Assembly: GCA_022763045.1 (NCBI GenBank)
Contig: JALEGI010000014.1
Coordinates: 62,001-126,000, forward strand
DNA length: 64,000 bases
Direction: 5' to 3'
From: Simkaniaceae bacterium
GTDB taxonomy: Bacteria > Chlamydiota > Chlamydiia > Chlamydiales > JACRBE01
This document shows, one piece after another, positions 41,896 through 50,600 of this stretch. How positions within the stretch are numbered: position 1 is the first letter of the stretch; each line of letters starts with the position of its first letter. Below the pieces are notes generated by a model that searched no databases, had not been told where the DNA came from, and saw only the letters and a program-made list of their open reading frames with translations. The position numbers and the translations under genes are program-made.

Positions 41896-42582
41896 ATGTC
41901 AAAGACGCCACAGTTTCTCTCATGGATCGAAAAGATCGGTCCTGCTCGCATCATCTCAGCACTTTCTAAAGAGCAAAGTGATCGGCGCCTAGCGCGCATT
42001 GACCAAATGCTTGCAAATCGCCTCAGTTCAATACAGGTGGCCGTCGAATCGCCGAAAAACTTTCACAATGCCTATGCGATCGTGCGCACTGCAGAGGGGA
42101 TGGGCCTCTCAAACATGCACATCATCGATCCCCACCTACGCAAGCGCTCGTCTGGCAAAGCGACTACTCAAGGGGCAATTAACTGGGTTGATCTAAAAGT
42201 GCATAAAAGCCTAGATGCCTTTTCACAGACAATGGAGGATATGGCAGTTGTTGGAGGAACGATGCACGGAGAGTATTCAATAGAAGAGCTGCCTATTGAT
42301 AGGCCGCTTTGTCTTCTCTTTGGAAACGAAGAATTTGGCCTCACAAATGAGGCTCTAGAGCGCTGTGATATGACCTTTCACATTCCGATGTATGGAATGT
42401 CTCAGAGCTACAACCTATCGGTTTCTGCAGCAATTGCGCTGCATGCCGTTGTGAGCCGCAAGCGCAAGGAGACCACCGGCGAGCTTAGAGGAGAGACCCT
42501 CGAATTTGAGCGGGCGTGGGCGCTTTTTCGAGCCCTTGGTCATAAGCGTGCGCACGCAGCGCTTTCGATGGAAGAGCAATGA
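41896..42582 (+). CDS. trmH: TrmH-family tRNA/rRNA 2'-O-ribose methyltransferase
   Basis: A 228-residue SPOUT methyltransferase. HNAYAIVRTAEGMG (motif 1), LCLLFGNEEFGLTNEAL (motif 2) and HIPMYGMSQSYNLSVSAAIA (motif 3, trefoil knot) are those of TrmH, which methylates G18 in the D-loop of tRNAs. Length matches E. coli TrmH (229). Its stop forms an ATGA overlap with the first glycosyltransferase gene, so it heads this operon. Confidence 0.9.
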   Translation: MSKTPQFLSWIEKIGPARIISALSKEQSDRRLARIDQMLANRLSSIQVAVESPKNFHNAYAIVRTAEGMGLSNMHIIDPHLRKRSSGKATTQGAINWVDLKVHKSLDAFSQTMEDMAVVGGTMHGEYSIEELPIDRPLCLLFGNEEFGLTNEALERCDMTFHIPMYGMSQSYNLSVSAAIALHAVVSRKRKETTGELRGETLEFERAWALFRALGHKRAHAALSMEEQ

Positions 42583-43241
42583 AGTGGCTCTTCATCCTAT
42601 TGACGTCTCTTCTCACTGCGCGTGAGATGAGCGTGTCAGTTGTCATTCCCTGCCACTCCAAGCACGCCTGGCATCTACTTGATGCGCTTCACTCACTTGA
42701 AAATCAAACCCAAAAGCCCAATGAAGTGATCGTCTCGCTCTCTGGAACCACTAAAATTCCGTATGAGTGGCTCAAAGGTTTTCTAGATGCCTTTAAAAAA
42801 AGACTGAATCTGAAGGTAATTACCCATAACGAAGAAAAAACCTACAGTCAAAACCTCACAATTATCAGTAAAGCCGCAACGTGTGACATTATCAGTTATC
42901 AAGATGCAGATGATCTTGCGCATCCAGAGCGCATTGAACGGATCAAGCGTTATTTTGATCAATACGATATGGAGGTGCTCTACCATAGTTGGTATTCGTA
43001 TCAAGAGAGACCCAAACTGCTCGGATTTCCTACAACGCGAAAAATTAAAAAGATGACAACAGGCTCTGTGACGCTTTTACGTTCGCTGATGGAAAAGGTG
43101 CGCTGGCCAACAAATGCGGTGCGGCAATCAGGGGTGGATGTTAGGTTTATGAATGTCCTTCAAAGGAAAAGCAAGAAAGTCTATTATGTATGCGATGATC
43201 TCATCCTCTATCGGATGTATTTATCTTCTTTTACAAATTAG
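42579..43241 (+). CDS. Exported family-2 glycosyltransferase-like protein (copy 1)
   Basis: A 220-residue protein with a short signal peptide (KWLFILLTSLLTA) directly before a GT-A fold: SVSVVIPCHSKHAWHLLDAL, PNEVIVSLSGT, LKVITHNEEK and the metal-binding DADD in YQDADDLAHPERI. The signal places the nucleotide-sugar site outside the cytosol, which is unusual for GT2. It is a tandem paralogue of the next gene. ATGA overlap with trmH. Activity outside the cell membrane is uncertain; the domain may act as a sugar-binding or retooled enzyme. Confidence 0.75.
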   Translation: MKWLFILLTSLLTAREMSVSVVIPCHSKHAWHLLDALHSLENQTQKPNEVIVSLSGTTKIPYEWLKGFLDAFKKRLNLKVITHNEEKTYSQNLTIISKAATCDIISYQDADDLAHPERIERIKRYFDQYDMEVLYHSWYSYQERPKLLGFPTTRKIKKMTTGSVTLLRSLMEKVRWPTNAVRQSGVDVRFMNVLQRKSKKVYYVCDDLILYRMYLSSFTN

Positions 43242-43250
43242 AAGAGCTTA

Positions 43251-43988
43251 ATGAAAGTATTGATTTTTTGCCTTTCACTTTGGTTGCCCCTTCACTCGGA
43301 GCTAATACATTCGCGCTCAGAGCTTGCAGATCATACGATTTCAGTAATCATTCCCTGCCACTCCTCTCATGCCAATCTACTCTTAGATTCGCTTTACAAT
43401 TTACTGCACCAAAGCTACCAGCCCGACGAGGTGATTGTTTCACTATCTGGAACTGAAAAGCTGCATAAAAATATCCTTGGCATTTTTATTCCAAGATTCA
43501 AAGAAAGACTCAATCTCAAAGTGATCGAGCACGAGCAGGAGCTAACGGCCTCTGAAAACCGCAATATCGCAACGGCACAAGCGACAATGGATGTGCTCAT
43601 TTATGAAGATGCAGACGACATCTCTCACCCACGACGCCTTGAGATTATCAAGCATTTTTTTGATTCCTATGAAATTGATGTCCTCTATCATGCATGGCAC
43701 AGCTATTTTGATAAGCCACAAGTCGAGGGTGAGATCGCCAAGTATCGTCCTAGAAAACAGCGCCGTCACCATGGGCATGTTTCACTCTCACGCGCAGTTG
43801 CACAAAATACCCCATGGATTGTAAATCTACGCAGACCCTTTGCCAAAGATGTCGCTCTTTGTCGCGAACTTCTGAGCAAAGGTGTACGCATAGGTTGCAT
43901 CCCGCACCAACTCGTCTTATGGCGCACAACACACTCAGCATCTTCTGCATGCAAAAATGATCTTATAGAGAGAAATGCTCGATCCTAA
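43251..43988 (+). CDS. Exported family-2 glycosyltransferase-like protein (copy 2)
   Basis: A 245-residue paralogue of the preceding gene. The signal peptide is MKVLIFCLSLWLPLHS. The GT-A core follows: ISVIIPCHSSHANLLLDSL, PDEVIVSLSGTEK, LNLKVIEHEQE and the DADD block YEDADDISHPRRL. The C-terminal region has a basic patch (KYRPRKQRRHHGH). A 14-bp overlap with the next gene (methyltransferase) suggests operon expression. The two paralogues are about equally diverged over their length, suggesting old duplication. Confidence 0.75.
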   Translation: MKVLIFCLSLWLPLHSELIHSRSELADHTISVIIPCHSSHANLLLDSLYNLLHQSYQPDEVIVSLSGTEKLHKNILGIFIPRFKERLNLKVIEHEQELTASENRNIATAQATMDVLIYEDADDISHPRRLEIIKHFFDSYEIDVLYHAWHSYFDKPQVEGEIAKYRPRKQRRHHGHVSLSRAVAQNTPWIVNLRRPFAKDVALCRELLSKGVRIGCIPHQLVLWRTTHSASSACKNDLIERNARS

Positions 43989-44697
43989 TTTTATTTCACA
44001 AGTCCTCTTGAAAGAGGCCCCCTATAGTCAAACCCATGGAGCCATTTCCGAGAAAAACTATCTCGGTACAGCAATGCTCTACTACGCTCACGCCTATATG
44101 CTACCTGCCAAGTTTGCTGTTATCTTAGGATCCGGAGGTGGATTTGTCCCGCGCATCATTCGCCAAGCGCAGCGCGATATTGAAGATCAGAGCTTCCAGC
44201 AAAGTGCGCGCACCCTGCTCATCGACGCCAACCTCCCGAGCAGCGGCGCGCCAGAGTATCACGACAATCCCAACCATTTTTTTCGCACCAGCTTTCCAGA
44301 TATCGAAATTTGGCAAAAGCGCACCGATGAGATTGAAGGGCTCGAGCGCATTGACTATCTACACATTGACGCCGACCACTCATATGCGCAGAGCCTGCGC
44401 GATTTTGAGCGCTTTTTACCCATGATGAGCGATGAGTTTATCATCACAATTCACGACACGAGCATCTATTACCACGACTCGATAGGCGATGGGGCTATTC
44501 CCCGCACGATTGCTCACTTGCGTCGAGAGATGGAGAGGGGAGGCAAGTATGCACATTTGGAGATGATAAATTATAACAATCGCCACCGGAATCCCAGCTT
44601 GCATTTCCAGGATGCATCAAAGTGTTCAGGCGTTGCAGTGATTAAGCCCAAGAAAAGAACGCTGATGGAGACTTCAATAGGCCAATTTGCCTATTAA
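43975..44697 (+). CDS. Class I SAM methyltransferase (Methyltransf_24-like)
   Basis: A 240-residue protein without signal peptide. FAVILGSGGGFVPRIIRQA is a Motif I-like glycine loop, DYLHIDADHSYAQSLRDFE is the diagnostic HIDGxHxY block of Methyltransf_24, and FIITIHDTS follows the usual DD/HD position. Such proteins methylate sugars or small metabolites, often in glycan pathways. It overlaps the second glycosyltransferase gene by 14 bp and may modify its glycan product (inference). Confidence 0.8.
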   Translation: MLDPNFISQVLLKEAPYSQTHGAISEKNYLGTAMLYYAHAYMLPAKFAVILGSGGGFVPRIIRQAQRDIEDQSFQQSARTLLIDANLPSSGAPEYHDNPNHFFRTSFPDIEIWQKRTDEIEGLERIDYLHIDADHSYAQSLRDFERFLPMMSDEFIITIHDTSIYYHDSIGDGAIPRTIAHLRREMERGGKYAHLEMINYNNRHRNPSLHFQDASKCSGVAVIKPKKRTLMETSIGQFAY

Positions 44698-44725
44698 TTT
44701 CAGTGGACAATCGAAATATACAGGG

Positions 44726-44748
44726 GCTTGTAAAGCGGCTTTACAAGC
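44726..44748 (+). terminator. Hairpin after the methyltransferase gene
   Basis: GCTTGTAAAG and CTTTACAAGC form a perfect 10-bp stem with a CGG loop, 28 bp after the methyltransferase stop. There is no T-tail, so it may be an attenuator or mRNA end rather than a strict intrinsic terminator. Confidence 0.4.
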
Positions 44749-44788
44749 TAGGTTGACAAGATTCCAATGTCGCAGTATCTCAAAGTTG

Positions 44789-46279
44789 ATGGATAGAAGA
44801 ACCTGGGCAATCTTCGGAATCTTACTTGGCATCAGTGTCATCGCACTTGACTGGTCAGTTGTGATCACCGCACTTCCCATCATCCAAAAAGAGTTTCACG
44901 CCTCGACTGGGCAAATACAATGGGTCATGAATATCTTCGGTCTAATCAGCACCAGCTTTATGGTCACCTTTGGCAGACTCGCCGATGATTTTGGGCGCAG
45001 GCGCTTTCTGCTCATCGGGCTTATTTTATTTGGGCTCGGCTCTTTGATTGCTGGGTTATCGCCTAGCATCGAGCTGCTTCTCGTTGGTAGGGCAATTCAA
45101 GGTCTCTCTCCTGCAATTGTGATTCCTACAACGCAGAGCTTGATGAAAAAGCTCTATCATGAGAGCCCTGCAAAGGGCGTCGCTCTCTGGAGCTCGATAA
45201 TCGGTCTTTTTCTCGCACTGGGTCCAGTGGTGGGTGGTGTCATTATCACCCTGATCGATTGGCGCTGGATCTTTTTCATAAATATTCCCGTTGTGATCGT
45301 GAGTCTGCTTTTCTGCGCGCTATTTTTGAGGGAGTCAAAAAATACGCGAGAGGGCAAAGACCTTGATTGGTTCGGTCTCTTTGCTCTGGTCTTTTTCCTC
45401 GTGCCAATTACTTTGGCGATCACGCAGGGGCCAAGCTGGGGATGGGAATCGCCTCCGGTTCTTTGGATGTTTATCCTCTCAATTTTGGCGCTCGGGGGGC
45501 TGATTTTCATCGAAAATCGGGTAAAGGTACCGATCATCGATCCCCAGTTTTTTCTCCATCGCAACTTTATTGCCGGTGCAATTGCGGTTTTCTCCTCAAT
45601 TTTTCTGATTTGGGTCATCTTTTTTACTGTGCCACTTTTTCTACACAATGTGAGGGGAGATTCTCCCTTAATTGTTGGCGCCTACATGCTCTGCGCATCT
45701 CTACCCCTATTTATCTTGGGCCCTCTTGTCGGTAGGCTCCAAGAGAAGATCACCAGTGCAAAGCTCATTTCTGTGGGCTTTATTATTTTGCTCATCTCTG
45801 TTTTGGGGCTGCTCTTTTTTGAAAAAGCCTCTGCTCCTTGGCTTATTATTTCGGTGTTGATTTTATACGGCATTGGCTGGGCGGTCATTTGGGGCCCCTC
45901 TATTACATGTGGCATTAGTGGTGTGGATAGCGATCTTGCCTCTTTAGCCTCTGGCGCTTTGATGACAATTCAAGACTTTGGTGGGGTCATTGGCCTTGCG
46001 ATTGCGGGCACGCTGATGCGCATGGTTGCCTTTCACGATGTGAGTACTCTTGCTAAGGCAAAGGGATTGATGCTTTCAGAATCGCAGGTTGAGCAGGCGG
46101 CAGAGTCGATCACAAACCCTCAAGCAAGTCCTATGGCAGCTCTCAATTTAGAAAGCATATTTATGGAGGGCTTTCGCTCTGCAACTTTGATGTTAGTTGT
46201 CTTGATGATTTTGGCGATGATTCTATTTCGCCTTGTGATCAAGGAGCCCTCTCGGCGTAGCGAGCGAGGATCTCGTTAA
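44789..46279 (+). CDS. MFS drug efflux transporter, DHA2 (EmrB/QacA) type
   Basis: A 496-residue inner-membrane protein with 14 predicted helices. Motif LDWSVVITALPIIQKEF in helix 1 (an LDxTVVNVALP variant), GRLADDFGRRRFLLIG (motif A) and LGPVVGGVIITLIDWRWIF (motif C region) define the family. DHA2 proteins expel drugs or other small molecules using protons. The ATG at 44789 was chosen since it precedes helix 1 directly; longer frames include the hairpin. The 3' end overlaps the convergent sulfotransferase by 41 bp. Confidence 0.9.
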   Translation: MDRRTWAIFGILLGISVIALDWSVVITALPIIQKEFHASTGQIQWVMNIFGLISTSFMVTFGRLADDFGRRRFLLIGLILFGLGSLIAGLSPSIELLLVGRAIQGLSPAIVIPTTQSLMKKLYHESPAKGVALWSSIIGLFLALGPVVGGVIITLIDWRWIFFINIPVVIVSLLFCALFLRESKNTREGKDLDWFGLFALVFFLVPITLAITQGPSWGWESPPVLWMFILSILALGGLIFIENRVKVPIIDPQFFLHRNFIAGAIAVFSSIFLIWVIFFTVPLFLHNVRGDSPLIVGAYMLCASLPLFILGPLVGRLQEKITSAKLISVGFIILLISVLGLLFFEKASAPWLIISVLILYGIGWAVIWGPSITCGISGVDSDLASLASGALMTIQDFGGVIGLAIAGTLMRMVAFHDVSTLAKAKGLMLSESQVEQAAESITNPQASPMAALNLESIFMEGFRSATLMLVVLMILAMILFRLVIKEPSRRSERGSR

Positions 46280-46952
46280 AATACATCAGGCTTTTGAATT
46301 TCTCATCAATTTTCACCTTCTCTCTTTTAGATAAAATTTTTGAATGGTAGATGAGAGACTCTCCATCAGAGGCTTGAGCTCCCTGTTTTTTTTCTTTTGG
46401 CTGCTTGCCATGGAAATGGTTATAGTGTTTGAACGACTCCGCTCTGTGGTAGTCGAGATTTTCGATGAAGGTATCGAGTTTTTCGTCACTTGCGTTGAGA
46501 AATGCGAGCAGCTTTTGAAAGGTCTTCTTTGGCTCAGCGATTAAATCTTCATAAAAGATGAGGTGATATTGTTCAGGAGCGCATTTTGAAATAAAGAGAA
46601 AGAGCGATTCATAATCTTCATATGTTCCCTCTATTGAGTGATAGAGCGCTTTTTTACTCGCTAAATTTCTTGTAATGAGCTCTTTGTAGTTGCGAATGGT
46701 AATGAGATATCTATTTTTGTTTGAGGGGCTGCTTCTTTTTTTTCCCCCATAGTGGCTATGGATCAGACCATCTCGCCTAGAGGAGAACTTATACGCAGAT
46801 TTTTTTAGTGAGTTGAGCTTGAAGGGGCGCCCAGTCAACTGGTGGATTGAATAAATCAACCAATGTGTCCCTGTCTTATTAATCGTGAGCAGAACATCTT
46901 GACTATGAAGTGTTGAAGAGATCACAAGGAGTGCGATAAGATACTTAAACAT
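46239..46952 (-). CDS. Exported sulfotransferase-like protein
   Basis: A 237-residue protein starting with a signal peptide (FKYLIALLVISSTLHS). TINKTGTHWLIYSI matches the 5'-phosphosulfate (PAPS) loop of sulfotransferases (K-x-GT-x-WL), and RYLITIRNYKELITRN the 3'-phosphate strand (RNP-like). HLIFYEDLIAEPKKTFQKLLAFL is the third typical block. Sulfotransferases transfer sulfate from PAPS. A secreted copy is unusual because PAPS is cytosolic. The start codon overlaps the start of the divergent cyclase gene by 2 bp. Confidence 0.75.
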   Translation of the reverse strand: MFKYLIALLVISSTLHSQDVLLTINKTGTHWLIYSIHQLTGRPFKLNSLKKSAYKFSSRRDGLIHSHYGGKKRSSPSNKNRYLITIRNYKELITRNLASKKALYHSIEGTYEDYESLFLFISKCAPEQYHLIFYEDLIAEPKKTFQKLLAFLNASDEKLDTFIENLDYHRAESFKHYNHFHGKQPKEKKQGAQASDGESLIYHSKILSKREKVKIDEKFKSLMYFNEILARYAERAP

Positions 46953-47628
46953 GACACACAACCTAGCAAATTATAGATATTTAGATCTAACACAAACTCT
47001 GCACCCAAATGTTCCCTCTTGGACAGGCTCATGCGGCTTTGAGCATGAGGTGAAGATGGATTACGATCAAGGTGTGCGCGTTTTAAAATATCACATGCAT
47101 GCGGGTATTGGAACGCATATGGATGCCCCCTCACATTTTTTTAAAGAGGGGAGAAATATTGCCGACATCCCACTTGAGGAGCTTGCCTGTCCACTGCGGA
47201 TCATCGATGTCTCTAAGGCCGCTCACCCTGAGTACTTTATTTCTGTGGAAGATCTCAAACAACATGAAAACATCTACGGAAAAATCCCCAAAGGGGCGCT
47301 TGTGTGCGGGCATACTGGTTGGGCAAGTCGCTGGAGCGACCCTAAGAGCTACCGTAACGAAATGCGCTTTCCAGGGTTTTCTAAAGAGGCGGCGCGGCTA
47401 CTTTTCGAAAGGCAGGTCGCTGGTATTGGTATCGATACCCTTTCTCCTGATGGGAGCGATACGCAAGACTTTCCCGTCCACAAGCTCTTTTTAGGTGCGG
47501 GAAAATACCTCATTGAAAATCTCACAAACTTAGACAGAGCGCCTCCCTCAGGTGCCTCTGTCATCGCTTTTCCACCCAAGCTCAAATCGGGTACAGAAGT
47601 GACACTGAGAGTAGTTGCAATTATTTAA
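46951..47628 (+). CDS. Cyclase family metal-dependent hydrolase (kynurenine formamidase-like)
   Basis: A 225-residue protein. The core motif HAGIGTHMDAPSHFF is that of the cyclase/KynB family (HxGTHxDAPxH), in which the His and Asp bind metal, and later GIDTLSPDGSD contributes the conserved Asp. Members hydrolyse formylkynurenine or other amides and lactones. The substrate is unknown. It overlaps the divergent sulfotransferase start, so its promoter has to lie within that gene. Confidence 0.85.
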   Translation: MTHNLANYRYLDLTQTLHPNVPSWTGSCGFEHEVKMDYDQGVRVLKYHMHAGIGTHMDAPSHFFKEGRNIADIPLEELACPLRIIDVSKAAHPEYFISVEDLKQHENIYGKIPKGALVCGHTGWASRWSDPKSYRNEMRFPGFSKEAARLLFERQVAGIGIDTLSPDGSDTQDFPVHKLFLGAGKYLIENLTNLDRAPPSGASVIAFPPKLKSGTEVTLRVVAII

Positions 47629-47675
47629 AAAACACTGTATTAATTAAATAAAAGTTTATTATATTTGGTGTTTTT

Positions 47676-50600
47676 ATGTCTTCTAATATAGATCCTAACA
47701 TTGAAGGGTTTAAAGACGATTTTGATTTTTCAAATGTGACCCCTAATCCACAAGATGTCACTCCACAGGATGAAATTCATGAATTTGTTGGTGATATGCT
47801 TGTCAAAGCGACAAATATTGTCACAGGAATGGCAATGGGAGTTGAGGGGGCAACTCGTGGAGAGTCGCGTCAGACAGAATTAAAGGCTAAAGCACCGATC
47901 AAAGACTTTATCGATGATTTTATGCATCAACTCAATCACACACTCACAGCAAGTCTCTATCAAAGACCCGATTGGAAAGAGGAGATAGGTCCCTTTCAGG
48001 ATAAAGTTCAGGGGCACCTTGAGTCGCTCGCACGCCTACCCAACACCAATCACATCCCCCGCAAGCAGATCAATCGCCAGAGTGAGTTGATGGGCCAGCT
48101 TCAGGCCAAAAGTGGAGTCGGGGCGGCCGCTCCCAAGCTCGGCGCCTCAGGCCCAGGTGCAGGGATTATGGGGGGTAACTTTGCCCAGATGCTTCAACAA
48201 TTAACAGGTGGCTCTGGGATGACAGGCCATTCGAGTCAAAAACCCTCTTCACCCCATCATAGCCCAGGCGCTTCTCAATCGGGAACGGGAATTCCAGGCA
48301 TTAAGATGGATCCTTGGATGTCCGCGGTAAAGGGATTGATCGAAAAGTATTTTGCAATTGCTGGGGAGCACTTCCAAAACGTGAATCTAACAAAAAGTAC
48401 AGGCGGAGATTTTTCTAAAGGGTCTGGCTCGACCCACTCACAGCTTTATCAGCTTCTTGGAATTTATCAGGTTGTTAGCTCACGCTTTAATCAGGACCCT
48501 GCCAAAAATAAGGCACAAAAGGAAGCTGCACACGAGCTTGCTAAAGGCGTTGGAGGTAATTCCAATCCACTAGCTGGCCTCATGGGCGGCGGCGGCGCCG
48601 GTGGCATGGGAGGAATGGGCGGTATGGGAGGCCTCTTAGGTGGAGCTGGCGGTGGCGGCATGGGCGGTCTGCTTGGCGGCAGCGGCCCGAGCGCGCCTGC
48701 AGCAGCTCCTGGGGGAGCTGTTGGCTCCGGCTCAGGTGGCGCTCCGCTTGGTGCAAGCGCCCCTTCACCAATGGCAGATTTGAGTAAAAAGCCACTTAGC
48801 GGTCCCAAGCCCTCTGATGCCGATGTGGCACAATTTATGCGGGCAGTGACTCCAAAAAATACCACAAGTTCTGCCCCTGTTGACCCCTCAGGAAAGACCT
48901 GGTCCGATCATGGCCAAAAAGGAGCTGTGACCCATTCGAGCACAGGGATTTCGATGAGCAACCAAATCACTGGCGCAAGCGGTGCAACTTCATCGGGTTC
49001 AGCTGCGACAACCGATACGATTCCTGCACCGGCCGCTGGAACCTATGAGTTTACATTTAAGCTCACCTCAAATGAGCTGCAAACTCTAGAGTCGAGTAAA
49101 ATTTTTACCGTTTCGATCCTCCTCAATGGCAAAACGATCAACGTTGGGACCCTCGGGAAAGATCTCACCATCAATTCAGATGGTACAATTACGATGAAGT
49201 TTACCATTCCCAAGGATGCGCCTAAAAACTCCACCCTTGGATTTAATTTTTATCTCTACGGCCAACACGGCGCACCTGGAGCCAATCTTTCGATAAGTTC
49301 AATGAGTTATGGGGCAACAACTCCCACTCCACCTCCGAATCAGCAAGATCTCCAAAAAGCGTATCAGGATTTGCAGAACATGCCAGATTCTAATGGCAAG
49401 ACGTTTGCTCAGTGGCTTGGAGCTAATTTAACTCTATTAGGAGCAGACGTTGGTATTTTAAATGGTCTAATTGATGCCTATAAGAGCGCAACACCAGCAG
49501 CTCAGAAAGGGCTTTGGGGCGTCATGGAGTCAATGAACTCTGAGGTTCAAAAGTTAATGGGTGCCATTGTTGGAGATGGCAAGTACACAGGATTTAAAGC
49601 AGAAATTCAAGATATCTTCGGTAAAGCAGGGATAAGTGAACTCGATGGTGTGAGCGAGAGTCAGCTCGAAACTTATTTCCAATCGCTACTGCCAGCAGAG
49701 CCTAAGATGCCGGAGCCCCCAGCAAGCAACCAAGCGCCTGGATCAAATAAATCTGACACTGAAGAGGCTCAGAGCCTTTCGAAAAATCAAGAGGTTAACT
49801 ACCTTCTTGAAATGTTGAAAGGAGATTTGAAAACAAATCCTCTTCCAAATGATCCAGCATTTACTGCAGTTTATACTGCCTATACCGAATGGAAAAGTGC
49901 TTCAGGAGGCGATGCACGCACAAAAGACATCACCTTCATCAACGACTTCTTTGGTCTTCTGGCAGGCATCGTCATCAAGGACTTCCCAGGGATCATGAAA
50001 TCATTCCCTGGTATAACTGCTAACAGTACTGGAGATGAGGCAGATGCCTTTGATAAGCACATTGTGCAACTCGGTCTTCTCATGTTCTCTCAAAATGGTA
50101 TTTCAGCAAGAATGCTCTCAAAGGGCCCTACCTCTTCTGGACTTCCAAATATGGCCCCCAGCATGGATGGGGCATCAGGTCTGACGAAAAACGATACTGG
50201 AGGCCCCTTTGGTGGCCCCTCATATACTATGAATTCTGGCACGCCAGACTTTAAGAAAAAACTGCCTAGTTCAGGGATGCAAAAAGGGGATGTCGTTGTC
50301 CTCTCGGCCTATGTCAAGTGGCCTGAAACCCACACCTCTGAAAATGGAACTCAGCACGTGATGAGTGGTAGTATCGGGTTAGATGGAACGGGCGTTTCAG
50401 TTGTCAGTCAAGATTATGGCAATAACAATAACTACAATGGTTGGCAGCGCGTTCAATTTACGATTAAAGTATCTGATCCCAACAACATCACCTTCGACTT
50501 TAATGCGGGAAAATTCCCTCCAAGTTGGGGAGGAAGTACAGGATCCATTGCAGGACTATCGATCACCAATTTAGGGCAAAATGCTGAAAAGGCAACCTCG

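Noticed and set aside
48491-48865. Minus-strand Pro-rich frame of 124 residues inside the 1982-residue gene
   Set aside because: It is the complement of the Gly-rich segment and has no independent support.
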